Positions 35,080 through 45,445 of a stretch of DNA of 64,000 bases are shown in pieces. The notes under the pieces are model-generated. The model saw only the letters and a list, made by a program, of their open reading frames with translations. It had not been told where the DNA came from and ran no database searches. The number at the start of each line of letters is the position of its first letter. The first letter of the stretch is position 1. The DNA lies in assembly GCF_918797505.1 (NCBI RefSeq), contig NC_092795.1, positions 27,515,131 to 27,579,130 of the forward strand. The letters run 5' to 3'. Source of the stretch: Bemisia tabaci. Its lineage: Eukaryota; Arthropoda; Insecta; Hemiptera; Aleyrodidae. Made by a program: the position numbers and the translations under genes.

Positions 35080-35540
35080 TTTTCACCCGTCTCCGTGGGG
35101 GCCAGGTGCCCACGATCATTTCTTCTCCGGGCAACGAACGGTTTTCCGAGTGCCTGGCTCGACCCCCGATACCGCCGCAGGCGGCAACTGAGCTTGCAGT
35201 GAGCGAGACACGTAAAGCATTAACACGAGGAGTCGCGCGAACCTGAGCTCGCGCCCCCAGTCAGTCACTCAGACACGAAGTCACTCAGTCAGCGAGTCAC
35301 TTTCGGTGACCGAGTCCCCCCTTACACCCCCCATCACCCCGCCCTCGCGAGGAAATTCGCTTACGAATTACGGATGCGGGCCGCACCGCACCGAGTTTTG
35401 ATTCCCCGATTGTTTGCCGCCTGGAAGTGGAGTCGAACCGGGCCGAAACCGCGTAACCCGCGCCGGGCCCCGCGCGTCTCGTCCGTGGTTCTCGCGGGTG
35501 CAGCCGGATTATTGTTTCAGTTTCAGTCTGCGGAGTGCGG
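35080..35540 (+). promoter_or_regulatory. GC-rich region with clustered initiator-like motifs (tentative)
   Basis: Markedly GC/CpG-rich. Around 35256-35305 it has several TCAGTC/TCACTC motifs matching or close to the arthropod initiator TCAKTY. Open frames here have no domain. It may be a promoter or CpG-rich island; there is no direct proof. Confidence 0.25.
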
Positions 35541-35548
35541 AGTCTGTT

Positions 35549-35801
35549 CTGCCGTGCTGAGGAGAAACGCCGTATGAACCTTCAGACGTTGCCAAGTTTC
35601 CTCCGTTTAAAGCTGCAATTACTGGGAAAATTGTGAACATTATTTTCTCAAATTTTCAGACAATTTTGTACACAATTCAATGTAAAATATCTGAAAATTT
35701 GAAGGAAAAATATGCATGAATGTTGTCAAAAATACAGGTTTTTTCTAGGGCAACTTGGCAACTCCCGAATGTTCATACGGCGTTCTTCCTTAGCACGGCA
35801 G
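35549..35801. repeat. family C MITE with TGTT duplication
   Basis: CTGCCGTGCTGAGGAGAAAC at the left and CGTTCTTCCTTAGCACGGCA then G at the right. TGTT flanks both ends exactly. The interior is more diverged than in other copies. Confidence 0.9.
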
Positions 35802-36074
35802 TGTTTGCGTTCGCCTCGATCCGTATTGTTAGCGCCACGCCCGACTTGCGGCTCGAGGATTCGCCGAACCGGCTGCCCCCCCCCCTCCCCCCGGAGTCTC
35901 CCCCCGGTGCTCGGAGTTCGTTTTTGTGGATTCGTGCGCTCGCGTTGTGTACGGGATGAACTTACCAAACGGGAGCGTTGTAAAACTAACGAGTGCTGTC
36001 TCTGAAGAGTTTAATAATCCCGAAGAGGATCCTGCTAATGGAGCTCTCCTGAAAGGTGGAGGATTTACGTAAAT

Positions 36075-36415
36075 GCGATTCCTAGGTACAATTTCTTGAT
36101 GGATCAGCTGTCGAGCTCGTAAAGAGCTCTGTAGGTTGAGGGACCAATTTGTTACTCTTGCAAAATTATCTATTTTTCACGGATATAGTTGGAATTACTT
36201 CAAATTAAATGGATTGTGTTGTGCACCAAATGAGTGAAAACTTACGATCAGAAGCGATTCCTTTAGGTAAAATTTCCCGCTGAATCAGCTTCCAAGCTCA
36301 ATTGTTGTTGTTGTTTGGGGCCAATTTGTTACTCTTGTAAAATAATCAAGTTTTTGCGTATCGTTAGTTTTATTTCAAATTAAATAGGCTTGTGTTGTAC
36401 ACTGAAGAAGGTGGA
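36075..36415 (+). repeat. diverged tandem duplication, about 179-bp unit
   Basis: Two units starting GCGATTCCT (36075 and 36254) share GATCAGCT-like, CAATTTGTTACTCTTG, TTTCAAATTAAAT and TGTGTTGT blocks in order. The second carries a (TTG)n insertion. No coding signal. Confidence 0.75.
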
Positions 36416-36489
36416 AGAAGCACTTCGGAATTAGCAAATACTGCCTTTACAACTCCTAATCCCAGTAGACTTTTGTTAATGGAGTCGTA

Positions 36490-36725
36490 CACTGAGAAAA
36501 AACTATGGCTTATAAACCTATTAGTGGTAAATATGGAACACACTAATAGTAGTACCTCTACATATAATAATAGCACATATACCTTAGTTATGGTCTCTGT
36601 ACCGTAATTAGGTACAGAGACCTTAGTATGGTTCACAGACCGAGAATCATTAGTTTATTTACGACTATTATAGGTGTTCCATATTTACCTCTAATAGGTT
36701 TATAAACCATAGTTTTTTCTCAGTG
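36490..36725 (+). repeat. family B MITE, copy B2
   Basis: Complete; flanked by TA on both sides (2-bp duplication). One arm lacks one of the ACC repeats seen in B3. Confidence 0.93.
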
Positions 36726-37413
36726 TAGGAAAGTTTTGGATTTTCGTTTAAAGGCAAATAGGTGTTTCCTAATGCACGCTATGCGATGTATGTTTTGTAT
36801 TATGTGTAAAAAATCACAAAAAGTTACGCTTTTGAAATTAGAAATTCTTCAAGTTTGATTAGAGTCATTTCAAATAGAATTGGATCGTACCATATACACC
36901 AAGGAAACTTAGCTAAACTCTGTGCCTTTAAAAATGTTAGTTTTCTTAAGAGTCCCCTGCTGACTGACTGTCCATAAGGGCGGAGATTTGCGGTTTAATT
37001 AACCATTGCTACGTAAAATTTTGCCCAAAACACGTTGCTGTTGACCTGGTTTGATTAGATTTTAAAAAAATCAAATTAATATTTCAATATCGCCGTTATA
37101 AAGGTCTTCGCTTGCATGAATTAGTTTAGCGGAGCCAGCGCAGTTAGTCCGAGCTTTGTATTGTCCCTAAATCTCAAAACAAATCAGCAAAAGCATCGAT
37201 GGCGTCGCTCGACGGAATAAATTCAAAAAGTTGAGGCAAAACTGCTGACCCCTTCCCTATCCCCCAACCTCGAGGGTCATCAGGGTCACCCGCAGGAACA
37301 GGGCAGTAGTCGCGGAATTTCGCCGAGGGGGGTTGATGTATGCGTTATCAAGCGAATCGGAAGATTATAGGATTGGAAAAAAAAGTTGAGCAATTAATTT
37401 CCGGTCCACCGGT
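36726..37413. other. unannotated non-coding sequence
   Basis: Nothing recognised. Confidence 0.5.
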
Positions 37414-37665
37414 CTGCCGTGCTTAGGAAAAACGCCCTGTGAATATACATACGTTGCCAAATTTTTACCGATTAAAATTTAATTTTGAGTGGAGTTATTG
37501 TTATATGTTATTGAAATTTTCAGACTTGTTGGATTTTGTTGTGAATAAAACTATGCGAAAAAAATCATCGGAACAATCGTGTTAATCATCGAGGAAATTG
37601 TAATTTTTCGGAAGGAAATTTGACAACGTCGAGGTGTTTATACGGTGTTCTTTCTTAGCAAGGCG
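37414..37665. repeat. family C MITE, diverged
   Basis: CTGCCGTGCTTAGGAAAAAC at the left; TTATACGGTGTTCTTTCTTA then GCAAGGCG at the right. Confidence 0.82.
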
Positions 37666-37832
37666 ACGATGGACGGTGGACTCCGGCGGTGACCGCTCGA
37701 ACTTGGGCGCGTTAAACGGTCCCCCGCCCTGCGGTAAAAGTTGAGTAATTGAATTGATTGTGCACCTGAATTGGAAAACTTTCCACCGACGGCTCGACGC
37801 CGATTCCAGGGCTTGCCAAAAGGGCCGCACGG

Positions 37833-37925
37833 GCTGAAAGGAAACGTTGTATGAACATTCAAACGTTGCCACACCTCCAATGAAATATTTACTTTTTTAG
37901 AAAATGTATTAACCTTATTTCCTAA
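37833..37925. repeat. family C left fragment, cut by hairpin H
   Basis: GAAAGGAAACGTTGTATGAA, CATTCAAACGTTGCC and TTAGAAAATGTATTAACCTT follow the family C left half, then stop where element H begins. The right half is not found on the other side of H. Confidence 0.65.
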
Positions 37926-38632
37926 CAATGGGCCTGTTGCAAACTTTTGCTAGAGCAGAATGAAGAGTTGTTTCCTATAGATAATGCCTCAAAAATCACG
38001 ATGAGCGCATCGGCAAAGTCTGTTGCAAACTTTCGCTAGAGCAGAATGAAGAGTTGTTTCCTATAGATAATGCCTCAAAAATCACGATGAGCGCATCGGC
38101 AAAGTCTGAAATGCACTCATAAATTCACAATCTGCGTAAGAAATTTGCGTTATTTTGAGCTTCCCGCTTCAAAAACGATACTACTGCACAGGTGAACATT
38201 TTGTTAGAGGAGTCGCTCCATCGTCGGCAATATTCATCATGGCCGACGCTTGCGCAGTTCCTCGCGTAATTCGAGGAGAGTTCAAGGTCAATTAAGGCGG
38301 GCGAGGAAAATATGAACGTAAACACGCCGATTGTTATATGGTTTAATCCTGTTCAGGTGTTATCTCGTCCCATCACACGTGTTTTGGCGGACTGGCGTCG
38401 GCCATGATGAGTATTGTCGCCAATGGAACGACTCCTCTAACAAAATGTTCACCTGTACCGTAGTATCGTTTTCGAAGCGGGAAGCTCAAAAAACCGCAAA
38501 TTTCTTACGCAGATTGTGAAGTTATGAGTGCATTCCAGACTTTGCCGATGCGCTCATCGTGATTTTTGAGGCATTATCTGCAGGAAACAACTCTTAGTTT
38601 TGCTCTAGCAAAAGTTTGCAACAGGCCCATTG
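37926..38632. repeat. family H long hairpin element, 707 bp
   Basis: Arms of roughly 285 bp, ending CAATGGGCCTGTTGCAAACT and its inverse AGTTTGCAACAGGCCCATTG (one substitution), pair over most of their length. The arms include ACAGGTGAACATTTTGTTAG and GGCCGACGC. The left arm carries an 87-bp direct duplication (37935-38021 and 38022-38108) absent from the right arm. Single copy here; non-coding. The strong pairing implies a recent origin or selection for pairing. Confidence 0.9.
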
Positions 38633-39311
38633 GCAGATACGTTGAATTAAACTGATTGATTGTAACTGAAAGGAGCCAAGACTTTTGGGGAAAACAGGAT
38701 CTACCTGTTGCGGACCTAACTTCTATTCCTACTAAAGATTTTGCGCGATTTTAATGAATAGCAGAAAATTTACAGATTGCATAAAAATTTGACTAGAACT
38801 AAAAGCATGATATCTGGAATGCAAAGAAGAAAGAAACAAGCGGGAAAGCTCCAATACGATTGTATTAGAGAAGTGCTCAGCCGTTTTCTATGTAGGCGCA
38901 TTTTTAAGTTCCCCGATGAAGATGAGATTGAGATGAAAGAATTCGCTCATCAAAATTTCAACTATCAATTTTGAGTAAACTACACTACCGCTAAATAAAT
39001 AAATTATAGAAAAACGATTATCGTCCGCCGTGCTTTCATATCAGAAGCATTAAATAAAGGTATCACCGGTTAAGATTTTTTAATATGTTAGTCCCTTCTC
39101 CGCCATCTTTTTGTTGAGCTGGTGCATCAGAACGCATTGCCACTTGTACGAGTATACTAGAATTCTAGAGGCAGGTTAAAATAATAGCGCGCATTCTATC
39201 GGTTAAAGCGCTTTAAAAGATTTCGGATCAAAAGTTTTTACATTTTTAGCTTGAGCCCGCAGCTTTCGTACACTTTTCCGACGCTGCAAACGCCGTTTCA
39301 CCGAAGATTCA
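38633..39311. other. unannotated non-coding sequence
   Basis: Nothing recognised. Confidence 0.5.
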
Positions 39312-39383
39312 TCGAGGAAATTCGGTCATTATCGGCTGAAATCCGGCAGCGTCTCATACGGCGTTTTTCTCTAGCACGGCAGA
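39312..39383. repeat. family C right-end fragment
   Basis: GAGGAAATTCGGTCATTATC, then CAGCGTCTCATACGGCGTTT and CTAGCACGGCAG; no left half. Confidence 0.75.
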
Positions 39384-39633
39384 AAGGGGCCCGCTCCCAG
39401 GATTTGGGACTGTCAGCCGGCGAACGCTCAGAGTCGAACTTTATCCGGCTCGAAAAGTTAATTTGTTGTTTCGGAGCCCCCCCGCGCACCGTGTCACTTT
39501 TGAGGCTCCTTCGAGGGTTGTTTAATAATGTGTGATTTCGCCACCTCCGAAGAAGGAACGCTCTCCGCGTCGAGGGAGAGTGGAAAGGTCGACGAAAGCA
39601 CTCCGCCACACAGTGGACCGTGTCAATCCTGCG

Positions 39634-39778
39634 CTGACTGCACTGTGTTTGGCGCAATGCGTGAAGTATTCGTGCAGTCTTCTAGGCGCTATGCGTTTCA
39701 TGCCGCCCGCTGCTGACCGCAGTGACCGCACTGTCTTTGACGCAGTGCGTGAAGTATTCATGCAGTCTTGTAGGCGCT
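39634..39778 (+). repeat. two-copy direct repeat, 88-bp period
   Basis: GCACTGTGTTTGGCGCAATG, GTGAAGTATTCGTGCAGTCT, TAGGCGCTA recurs 88 bp later with a few substitutions. Open frames of 60-119 codons on both strands here are periodic and GC-driven; no domain is seen. Confidence 0.85.
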
Positions 39779-39808
39779 AGCATGTGTTACATACCGACCG
39801 CCGCCGCA

Positions 39809-39990
39809 GAGGTTGGACATGAAATTTTTGACTAAAATTGAAAATTTTGATGTGGACCTCGTCACATTTTAAATTATGAAGGGTGGTCCCAGGAGGAAAT
39901 TTCGCAAGAAAACCGATAAAACTACATTTAGAACCTCAAAGGTTTATATGAACGCAGTTATAAGCTTTTAAAGTTTCCGTTTAAACTTTG
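39809..39990. repeat. family N repeat, copy N3 (right-truncated)
   Basis: GAGGTTGGACATGAAATTTT, CCTCGTCACATTTTAAATTA, GAACCTCAAAGGTTTATATG, AAAGTTTCC as in N2. The terminal CACTGTGCG is missing. Confidence 0.65.
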
Positions 39991-40092
39991 AGTCGATGAG
40001 CAACTTCCATTTTGGTGGTTTCCGATATCAATTTTCAACGATTTCTCCCAAATCGATGGCATGCTACCAGTATTAATGCTGCTACACGTTAT

Positions 40093-40329
40093 CACTGAGA
40101 AAAAACTATGGTTTATAAACCTATTAGTGGTAAATATGGAACACCACTAATAGTAGTACCTCTACATATAATAATAGCACATATACCTTAGTTATGGTCT
40201 CTGTACCTTAATTAGGTACAGAGACCTTAGTATGGTTCACAGACCGAGAATCAGTAGTTTATTTACGACTATTATAGGTGTTCCATATTTACCTCTAATA
40301 GGTTTATAAACCATAGTTTTTTCTCAGTG
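40093..40329 (+). repeat. family B MITE, copy B3
   Basis: Complete, with both CACTGAG/CTCAGTG ends; TAT flanks both sides. Confidence 0.93.
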
Positions 40330-40465
40330 TATGAATCAGTTCCTTGCACTAATTTGTACATTACGATAGTTATTGCTTCTCAAGGACACATACCGTGTAG
40401 CAGCGAAACATTGTGACGTATCTCGTCCCCACATCACCTAGAATCACCATAAGCTCAGTTACATT

Positions 40466-40728
40466 CATATCGTCACCTTCCGGCCAAAGTATCTTAAACG
40501 CCATGCGATGTTTATAAATTCCCGACGCCATTGAACTTTTTTACAGAGAGATTGTCGATTGAATCTGTTAGAAAATGTCACTGAATTTAATCTGCAGCAC
40601 AAAGAAAATTCAGTCAAATTTTCGGACAGCTTCATTGAACAATCTCTCTGTAAGAAAGTTAAATGGCGGCGGAAATTTTGAAGCATCGCATGGCGCTTGT
40701 GATACTTTGTCCGAAAGGTGACGATATG
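40466..40728. repeat. family E palindromic element, copy E1
   Basis: Inverted ends CATATCGTCACCTTCCGGCC, AAAGTATC ... GATACTTTG, GGTGACGATATG. The inner arms, AGAGAGATTGTCGATTGAAT and its inverse near GAACAATCTCTC, surround a centre with CAGCACAAAGAAAATTCAGT. Matches E2. Confidence 0.88.
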
Positions 40729-40754
40729 ACTACCATGATAGTGAAGAGAGCAGT

Positions 40755-41042
40755 CAGGGTGTCTAGCATCAGGATTTTCCCGATTCTATCAGGATTTGAG
40801 GTCAATCAGGATTTAATCCCGATTTCATCAGGATGTGAGGAAAAATCGGTCGTAAAATCAAAATTTGAGAAAAGTCGTCCGTCCGATCGGATTTACTTAT
40901 CGAGCTATTTTGGTGAAGTTACATTCGCCAAAATTCAAACTCACAAAAATCAGGATATGGAAAAATTATGAAATCAGGATTTAGCAGTCAAAAATCAGGA
41001 AAAATCAGGATTTCCCAAAAGGAAATAAATTCAGACACCCTG
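40755..41042. repeat. family D element, copy D2
   Basis: Starts CAGGGTGTCTAGCATCAGGA and ends TTCAGACACCCTG; internal ATCAGGAT/AAATCAGGA repeats. It lies 26 bp after E1. Confidence 0.85.
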
Positions 41043-41159
41043 CCAGTAAGTGCATTTCTGTATGAGCCATGAGTAGCGCATGCTTCTATGTGTCTCGAGG
41101 TTCATCCGAGCATGCACATAATGCTCTCTTCACAATGACGGCAAATGAGGAGTCCCGCG

Positions 41160-41245
41160 AATGAGCGGTGCATTCGGGAACGGCCGGAATGGGTGGGGGA
41201 GGGGAGTGGTTGGGGGAGAGGGGTGGTTGGAGGGGGAAGCGTGGG
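41160..41245 (+). repeat. G-rich low-complexity tract
   Basis: Many GGGG/GGGTGGGGGAGGGGAG-type runs on the + strand, which could form G-quadruplexes. Confidence 0.7.
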
Positions 41246-41426
41246 CGTATGAAGAGCCAAAGTGCAGTGACACTTGCATAGAACAGGCACCGAATAGGAG
41301 CAACTAGTAACTAGTCCCGAGTGTGAGTCACCCGTAGCTGAGTAAGGAGCAACCGAGAGTGCATTTAATAAACTCCGTTAATTATCTCACCGACTCAGGT
41401 CGCTGTTGTCGAGTGATCGCCGTCTA

Positions 41427-41680
41427 CTGCCGTGCTAAGGGAGAAACGTCATATGAACATTCGAGAGTTGCCAAATTTCCTTCGATAAAATGTGTATTTT
41501 TTTGAAAATTTATGAATATTCTTCCTTTATATTTTCAGAATCTATATGTGAAATTGCGAACAAAATTATCTGAAAAATTGGGAGGACACTATGGATAAGT
41601 TTACCAGGAAATTTGCTTTTAATCAAAGGAAATTTGGCAACGCCTGTAGGTTCATACGGCGTTCTTCCTTACCACGGCAG
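41427..41680. repeat. family C MITE, first of an adjacent pair
   Basis: CTGCCGTGCTAAGGGAGAAA to GTTCTTCCTTACCACGGCAG; complete. Confidence 0.92.
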
Positions 41681-41682
41681 TC

Positions 41683-42228
41683 CTGTCGTGCTAAGGGAGA
41701 ACGTCATATGAGCCCTAAGACGTTGCCGAATTTCCTCCAGTAAAACGTGAATTCTCGGGGAAATCTGAGAGTATTTTTCTTCGGATTTTTTAGTGGATTT
41801 TATTCGCGATTATATCTAAATTACAGGGTGTCTACAAGTCCGGAATTCCCGGAAATAGGACTGATTTTTTAAGGGTGGTCCGGGAGTACTGAAACCGTAC
41901 GGAAGTTCCGCAAGAAGGTCGGGATTTTTTCGTTTTTTTGTCACAATTAGAGAGAGAAATTCAAATTTTTGAAATTTTTCGAATTTCGTCCATTGAGGTT
42001 CTGAAAAAGCACTGACTTTTCTCGCTGAAGAGGTACTGAATATCTTGGAAACGTACTACAAAAGTAATGTAAAAGTACTGATTTTTGGACAGCCCTTTTT
42101 AGTAGACACCCTGAAATTATCTGAAAATCTCGAATGGAAATATTCGTATGTGTCCGAAAAATAATGTTTTATGGGAGAACATTTTGCAGCTCTCAAATGT
42201 TCATACGTCGTTCTTCCTCAGCGTGACA
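41683..42228. repeat. family C MITE, second of the pair, interrupted by family D
   Basis: Begins CTGTCGTGCTAAGGGAGAAC 2 bp after the previous copy. The C sequence runs to ATATCTAAATTA, is broken by element D3, and resumes AAATTATCTGAAAATC, ending CATACGTCGTTCTTCCTCAG then a degraded tip. Confidence 0.85.
41824..42113. repeat. family D element, copy D3, nested in family C
   Basis: Begins CAGGGTGTCTACAAGTCCGG and ends TTAGTAGACACCCTG. AAATTA lies on both sides, apparently a 6-bp target duplication within C. The interior differs from D1 and D2 (CGGGAGTACTGAAACC and GGAAATAGGACTG motifs), so this is a subfamily. Confidence 0.85.
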
Positions 42229-42945
42229 ATATTCTGTGTTACGGAAGAGAGTAGTATCTCCGTCTTCATCCCTGCGTGAGCCATGGTTAGCACACGTTTC
42301 GAAGGGAGTTACTTCTGAAATGTTGATTCTTCTCTCGCCATGAAGAAAATGAACATGTACTTGTAATCGTTCCAGGGAATAGAACCCGGAGTCAATGGAG
42401 GCAAGTCCTGTCAGAGCGATTTCCATTGAGTTAGGTCGAAAATAGGTATTTCTTCAGTGTCGTAAAATATAAATTCCGAGTGAATCGTCGTTTCCCAGTC
42501 CAAGGAATGTAACTAAATGTACAGTGTTGCCAAATTTTCACTCCCTTATTCTACTTGTATTAGGAATGATGTATTTTCCATCTAAAATTTAATTGATTTT
42601 CTTCTGATCACACGCCAAAATGAGAAACATTTTGAACGGAGCTCGTGCCCCCATAGTATTGCAATAAATTGAATTGTTCGATTCAATTTTGCAACCTAGG
42701 AATTTCGTTACGTCCCTTCGTCGAGTATACGGCGAATTTTGTATGCAATCCGCCAATATTTAATCCCAAACGTGGCGGAAGTGTTTCTGTAATATCTAAT
42801 TGTCATTGAAGTATTCATATAAATTTTTTATGAAAGCACACACTGGCGTGAAGAAAATTTTGAAAATCTTGAAAATATTTTCAAGTCTGTTTATCCAAAA
42901 TTATGACTGCATTTTACACTATGAAAATACTGTATTAGGGTCAAT
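42229..42945. other. unannotated non-coding sequence
   Basis: Nothing recognised. Confidence 0.5.
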
Positions 42946-43204
42946 TGAATCAGTGAGAACGAAAACACACCAACTCGATAACTTAAAAATGCTTAATTTT
43001 CATTAAAGAGAGTCAGTTTTCAGAAAGGTCATTGAAGCTAACGCATCTGCTCCAACTTGGACCTTTAAAGTGTCCTTAAGTACTTGTGTTTCGGCACCAA
43101 AAATCTTTTTCTCGTGCTAACTACTTCAACTACTGTGCAGTTTTGGGTGTGTCCTGATTATTTTCAATTTTTCGAGTTAGTATGTTTTCGCTCTCTCTGA
43201 TTCA
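42946..43204. repeat. family G element, copy G3
   Basis: TGAATCAGTGAGAACGAAAA at the left and TTTTCGCTCTCTCTGATTCA at the right; the centre, CCAACTTGGACCTTTAAAGT, is shared with G2. Confidence 0.9.
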
Positions 43205-43609
43205 ATTCAGAAATGACGCATGCGCCACAAGCGTCCCTATCCCGGTCGGTGCTTTCATGGACGAGCCAGAAATACAATTATTACCCCATAAAATATAGTC
43301 CATCTAATTCGAATCTCCGTTAAATTCCCATTCTATGTACATTGTCTGAAAGGATCTTATTACTTTCCACCTCGCGCGAGAAGTTTTGCAACAGCGCGCG
43401 CACGGCTGTAGTTACACGCGGCATCTGCACTCTTACCGGTTATGCAGATAGTATAAATCATTCATGAGAAGCCCAGACACACTTGAAGACTAAGGTGCCG
43501 CACCGCGGTGAGGGTGCAGCGGAATAGAATCGAATCCATCTCCGCCTCGATGATTCGAATTTCTCGGAAAAGGAACATTGCTCTCCACCGTTTAAAGCAG
43601 GACGAATGC
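43205..43609. other. unannotated spacer
   Basis: Nothing recognised. Confidence 0.45.
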
Positions 43610-43866
43610 CTTTGCTTCGCTAAGAAAAAACGCCGTATGAGCCTTCAAATGTTGCCAAATTTTATTTCATACAATATACATTTTTTAGGGAAACGTGCGA
43701 GTGTTCTTTGTTGTTTTCTTTAAATTTATTAGAGAATCTTACTCTCACTTAAGTCTATCTAAAACACCAACTTATTTCTGAAGGGAAACCTCATTTTTTT
43801 CCTCAAAAATGCACTTTTTATGCCAAAAAATTTGGCTACGTCTGAAGGCACGTACGGCGTTTTTCA
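43610..43866. repeat. family C MITE, diverged
   Basis: CTTTGCTTCGCTAAGAAAAA then ACGCCGTATGAGCCTTC at the left; GGCACGTACGGCGTTTTTCA at the right with the terminal TTAGCACGGCAG lost. Confidence 0.78.
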
Positions 43867-44761
43867 ACAGAGAACACATAATAATTAGTTCGAATTTGTG
43901 CCTATGAAAGAAAAACCAGTAGCAAGCTTTGCACCGATACGTGTGCTATAAATCCGTTTTGGAGGCAGACAAGGATCTCATTGTTAGATAATAATTGGAT
44001 AGAGATGCGGAAAGTAGAAAGAAGGAATCTAGCTCGGTGGAAAACAAGGGGTCTGCATCTGCTCATTCCTTAGTTTGTGGTGAAGATAACTTCTTCTATC
44101 AACATTTTTATTCTAATGAACTGCAGGATCGAAGTTTTCCCAGAAAAACGTAGCGCAATGAGAAAAATTACACTCGTTGAAACACCAAAAACCGTTTCCT
44201 TGGCAGACTTCGGCTTATTCCTATTTTAAATCGAGAAACAGTGTATCTCCCGATTTCAATCATTGCAGTAGCTCATAATGCTTTTCAGAGCTAATAAGGA
44301 AGTTGCCCCATCAAATCGAACTCATTCTGGATGCTCCTGAAAGTTGTAACGTGTAACGGTAGACCGAATCTTTCCGGTTCAAAATCACATAAGATTAGGG
44401 GTTGTGTGTCCCTTGATGGTTAGTTCGAATTTTTGCCCTCGTGATTCCAGCAAACTTTTAAACTTCCCCTTTGCTTTGATGAGCCATTGATTCCCACGTT
44501 CAATTTCAATGAGGAAATGAAAACCACGATGAAAGTGCGGAAGTTCCAAAGTAATTGCAGAGTGAAACGTTTTCTTGATGTACGCGCGCCCTCTAAGGTT
44601 TCATGCACAAACCGAAGTTCTCGACTCATTCCAGACAAAGTTTTCTCAAATATACTTCTTTTTACTGTAAACTTCCAACAATCATGCGGTTTTGTTTTAC
44701 ATCTTTGGACGCTTTGTGACACCGCCGAGACACTCCTCGAAGCAACGCTACGAATGTCTTA
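43867..44761. other. unannotated non-coding sequence
   Basis: No gene or repeat recognised; overlapping open frames of about 100 codons on opposite strands near 44420-44760 have no domain. Confidence 0.5.
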
Positions 44762-44979
44762 AACTGAAAAAAAAAAAAAAAAAAAAACTCCGGCTGTGGA
44801 AGCTGCACTTACGGGCTATATATAGGCGTATCGTCCGCGTTCCGGGTTCAGAGGCCGAAAGCTCCAGGCGTAGCACCCGAAGTAGTGGAAGCTACGGCTC
44901 CAACACCCGGAACTTCCGGCCTCTGAGCCCGCAACGGACGGTGTGTCTCTTCAGCCCATACCGTTTTTTTTTTTTCAGT
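44762..44979. repeat. family I palindromic element, copy I2
   Basis: AACTGAAAAAA with a long A-run at the left and a T-run then TTCAGTG at the right, flanked by TA on both sides. The GC-rich arms contain GGGTTCAGAGGCCGAAAGCT and CTTCCGGCCTCTGAGCCCG. The first base of CACTG is mutated to A. Confidence 0.85.
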
Positions 44980-45192
44980 GTAAACTCGAGATTCAGGTTT
45001 TTAGCCGTGCTGAATTTGCAACTTATCAGAATTTCCAATTTCTAGCAAAACGCGAATGCAGTTTATTGGATACGTTTCTTACAGGGAGATCGCCACATTA
45101 TTCGTCATCATGGGCGTAAATGTTTTTAAACTTAGGTTTTCATCCAGAGTGTATCTTGTTTTCTGAAACAAGAAGAACTATATCCTGCAATT

Positions 45193-45445
45193 CTGCCGTG
45201 CTAAGGAAGAACGCCGTATGAACATTCAAGCATTGTCAAATTTCCTTCGATAAAATGTTTATTTTTGCGGAACATTGTGAACATTTTCCCCTGAAATTTT
45301 CAAGAACTTCAGATGAAATTGCGCACACAATCATCTGATAAATTGAAAGGAGAATTTGCACAAGTTTACTACGAATTTCGTGTTTCATCAAAGGAAATTT
45401 GGCAACGCTTGAATGTTCATACGGCGTTTTTCCTTAGCACGGCAG
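45193..45445. repeat. family C MITE with AATT duplication
   Basis: CTGCCGTGCTAAGGAAGAAC to CGTTTTTCCTTAGCACGGCA then G, flanked by AATT on both sides exactly. This is the best reference copy for the family. Confidence 0.94.

Noticed and set aside
39251..39780. Several 60-119-codon frames on both strands
   Set aside because: They coincide with a GC-rich 88-bp direct repeat; periodic, without motifs.
41160..41245. G-rich tract as a telomere-like or regulatory G-quadruplex array
   Set aside because: It may form quadruplexes but shows no regular unit; kept only as low-complexity sequence.
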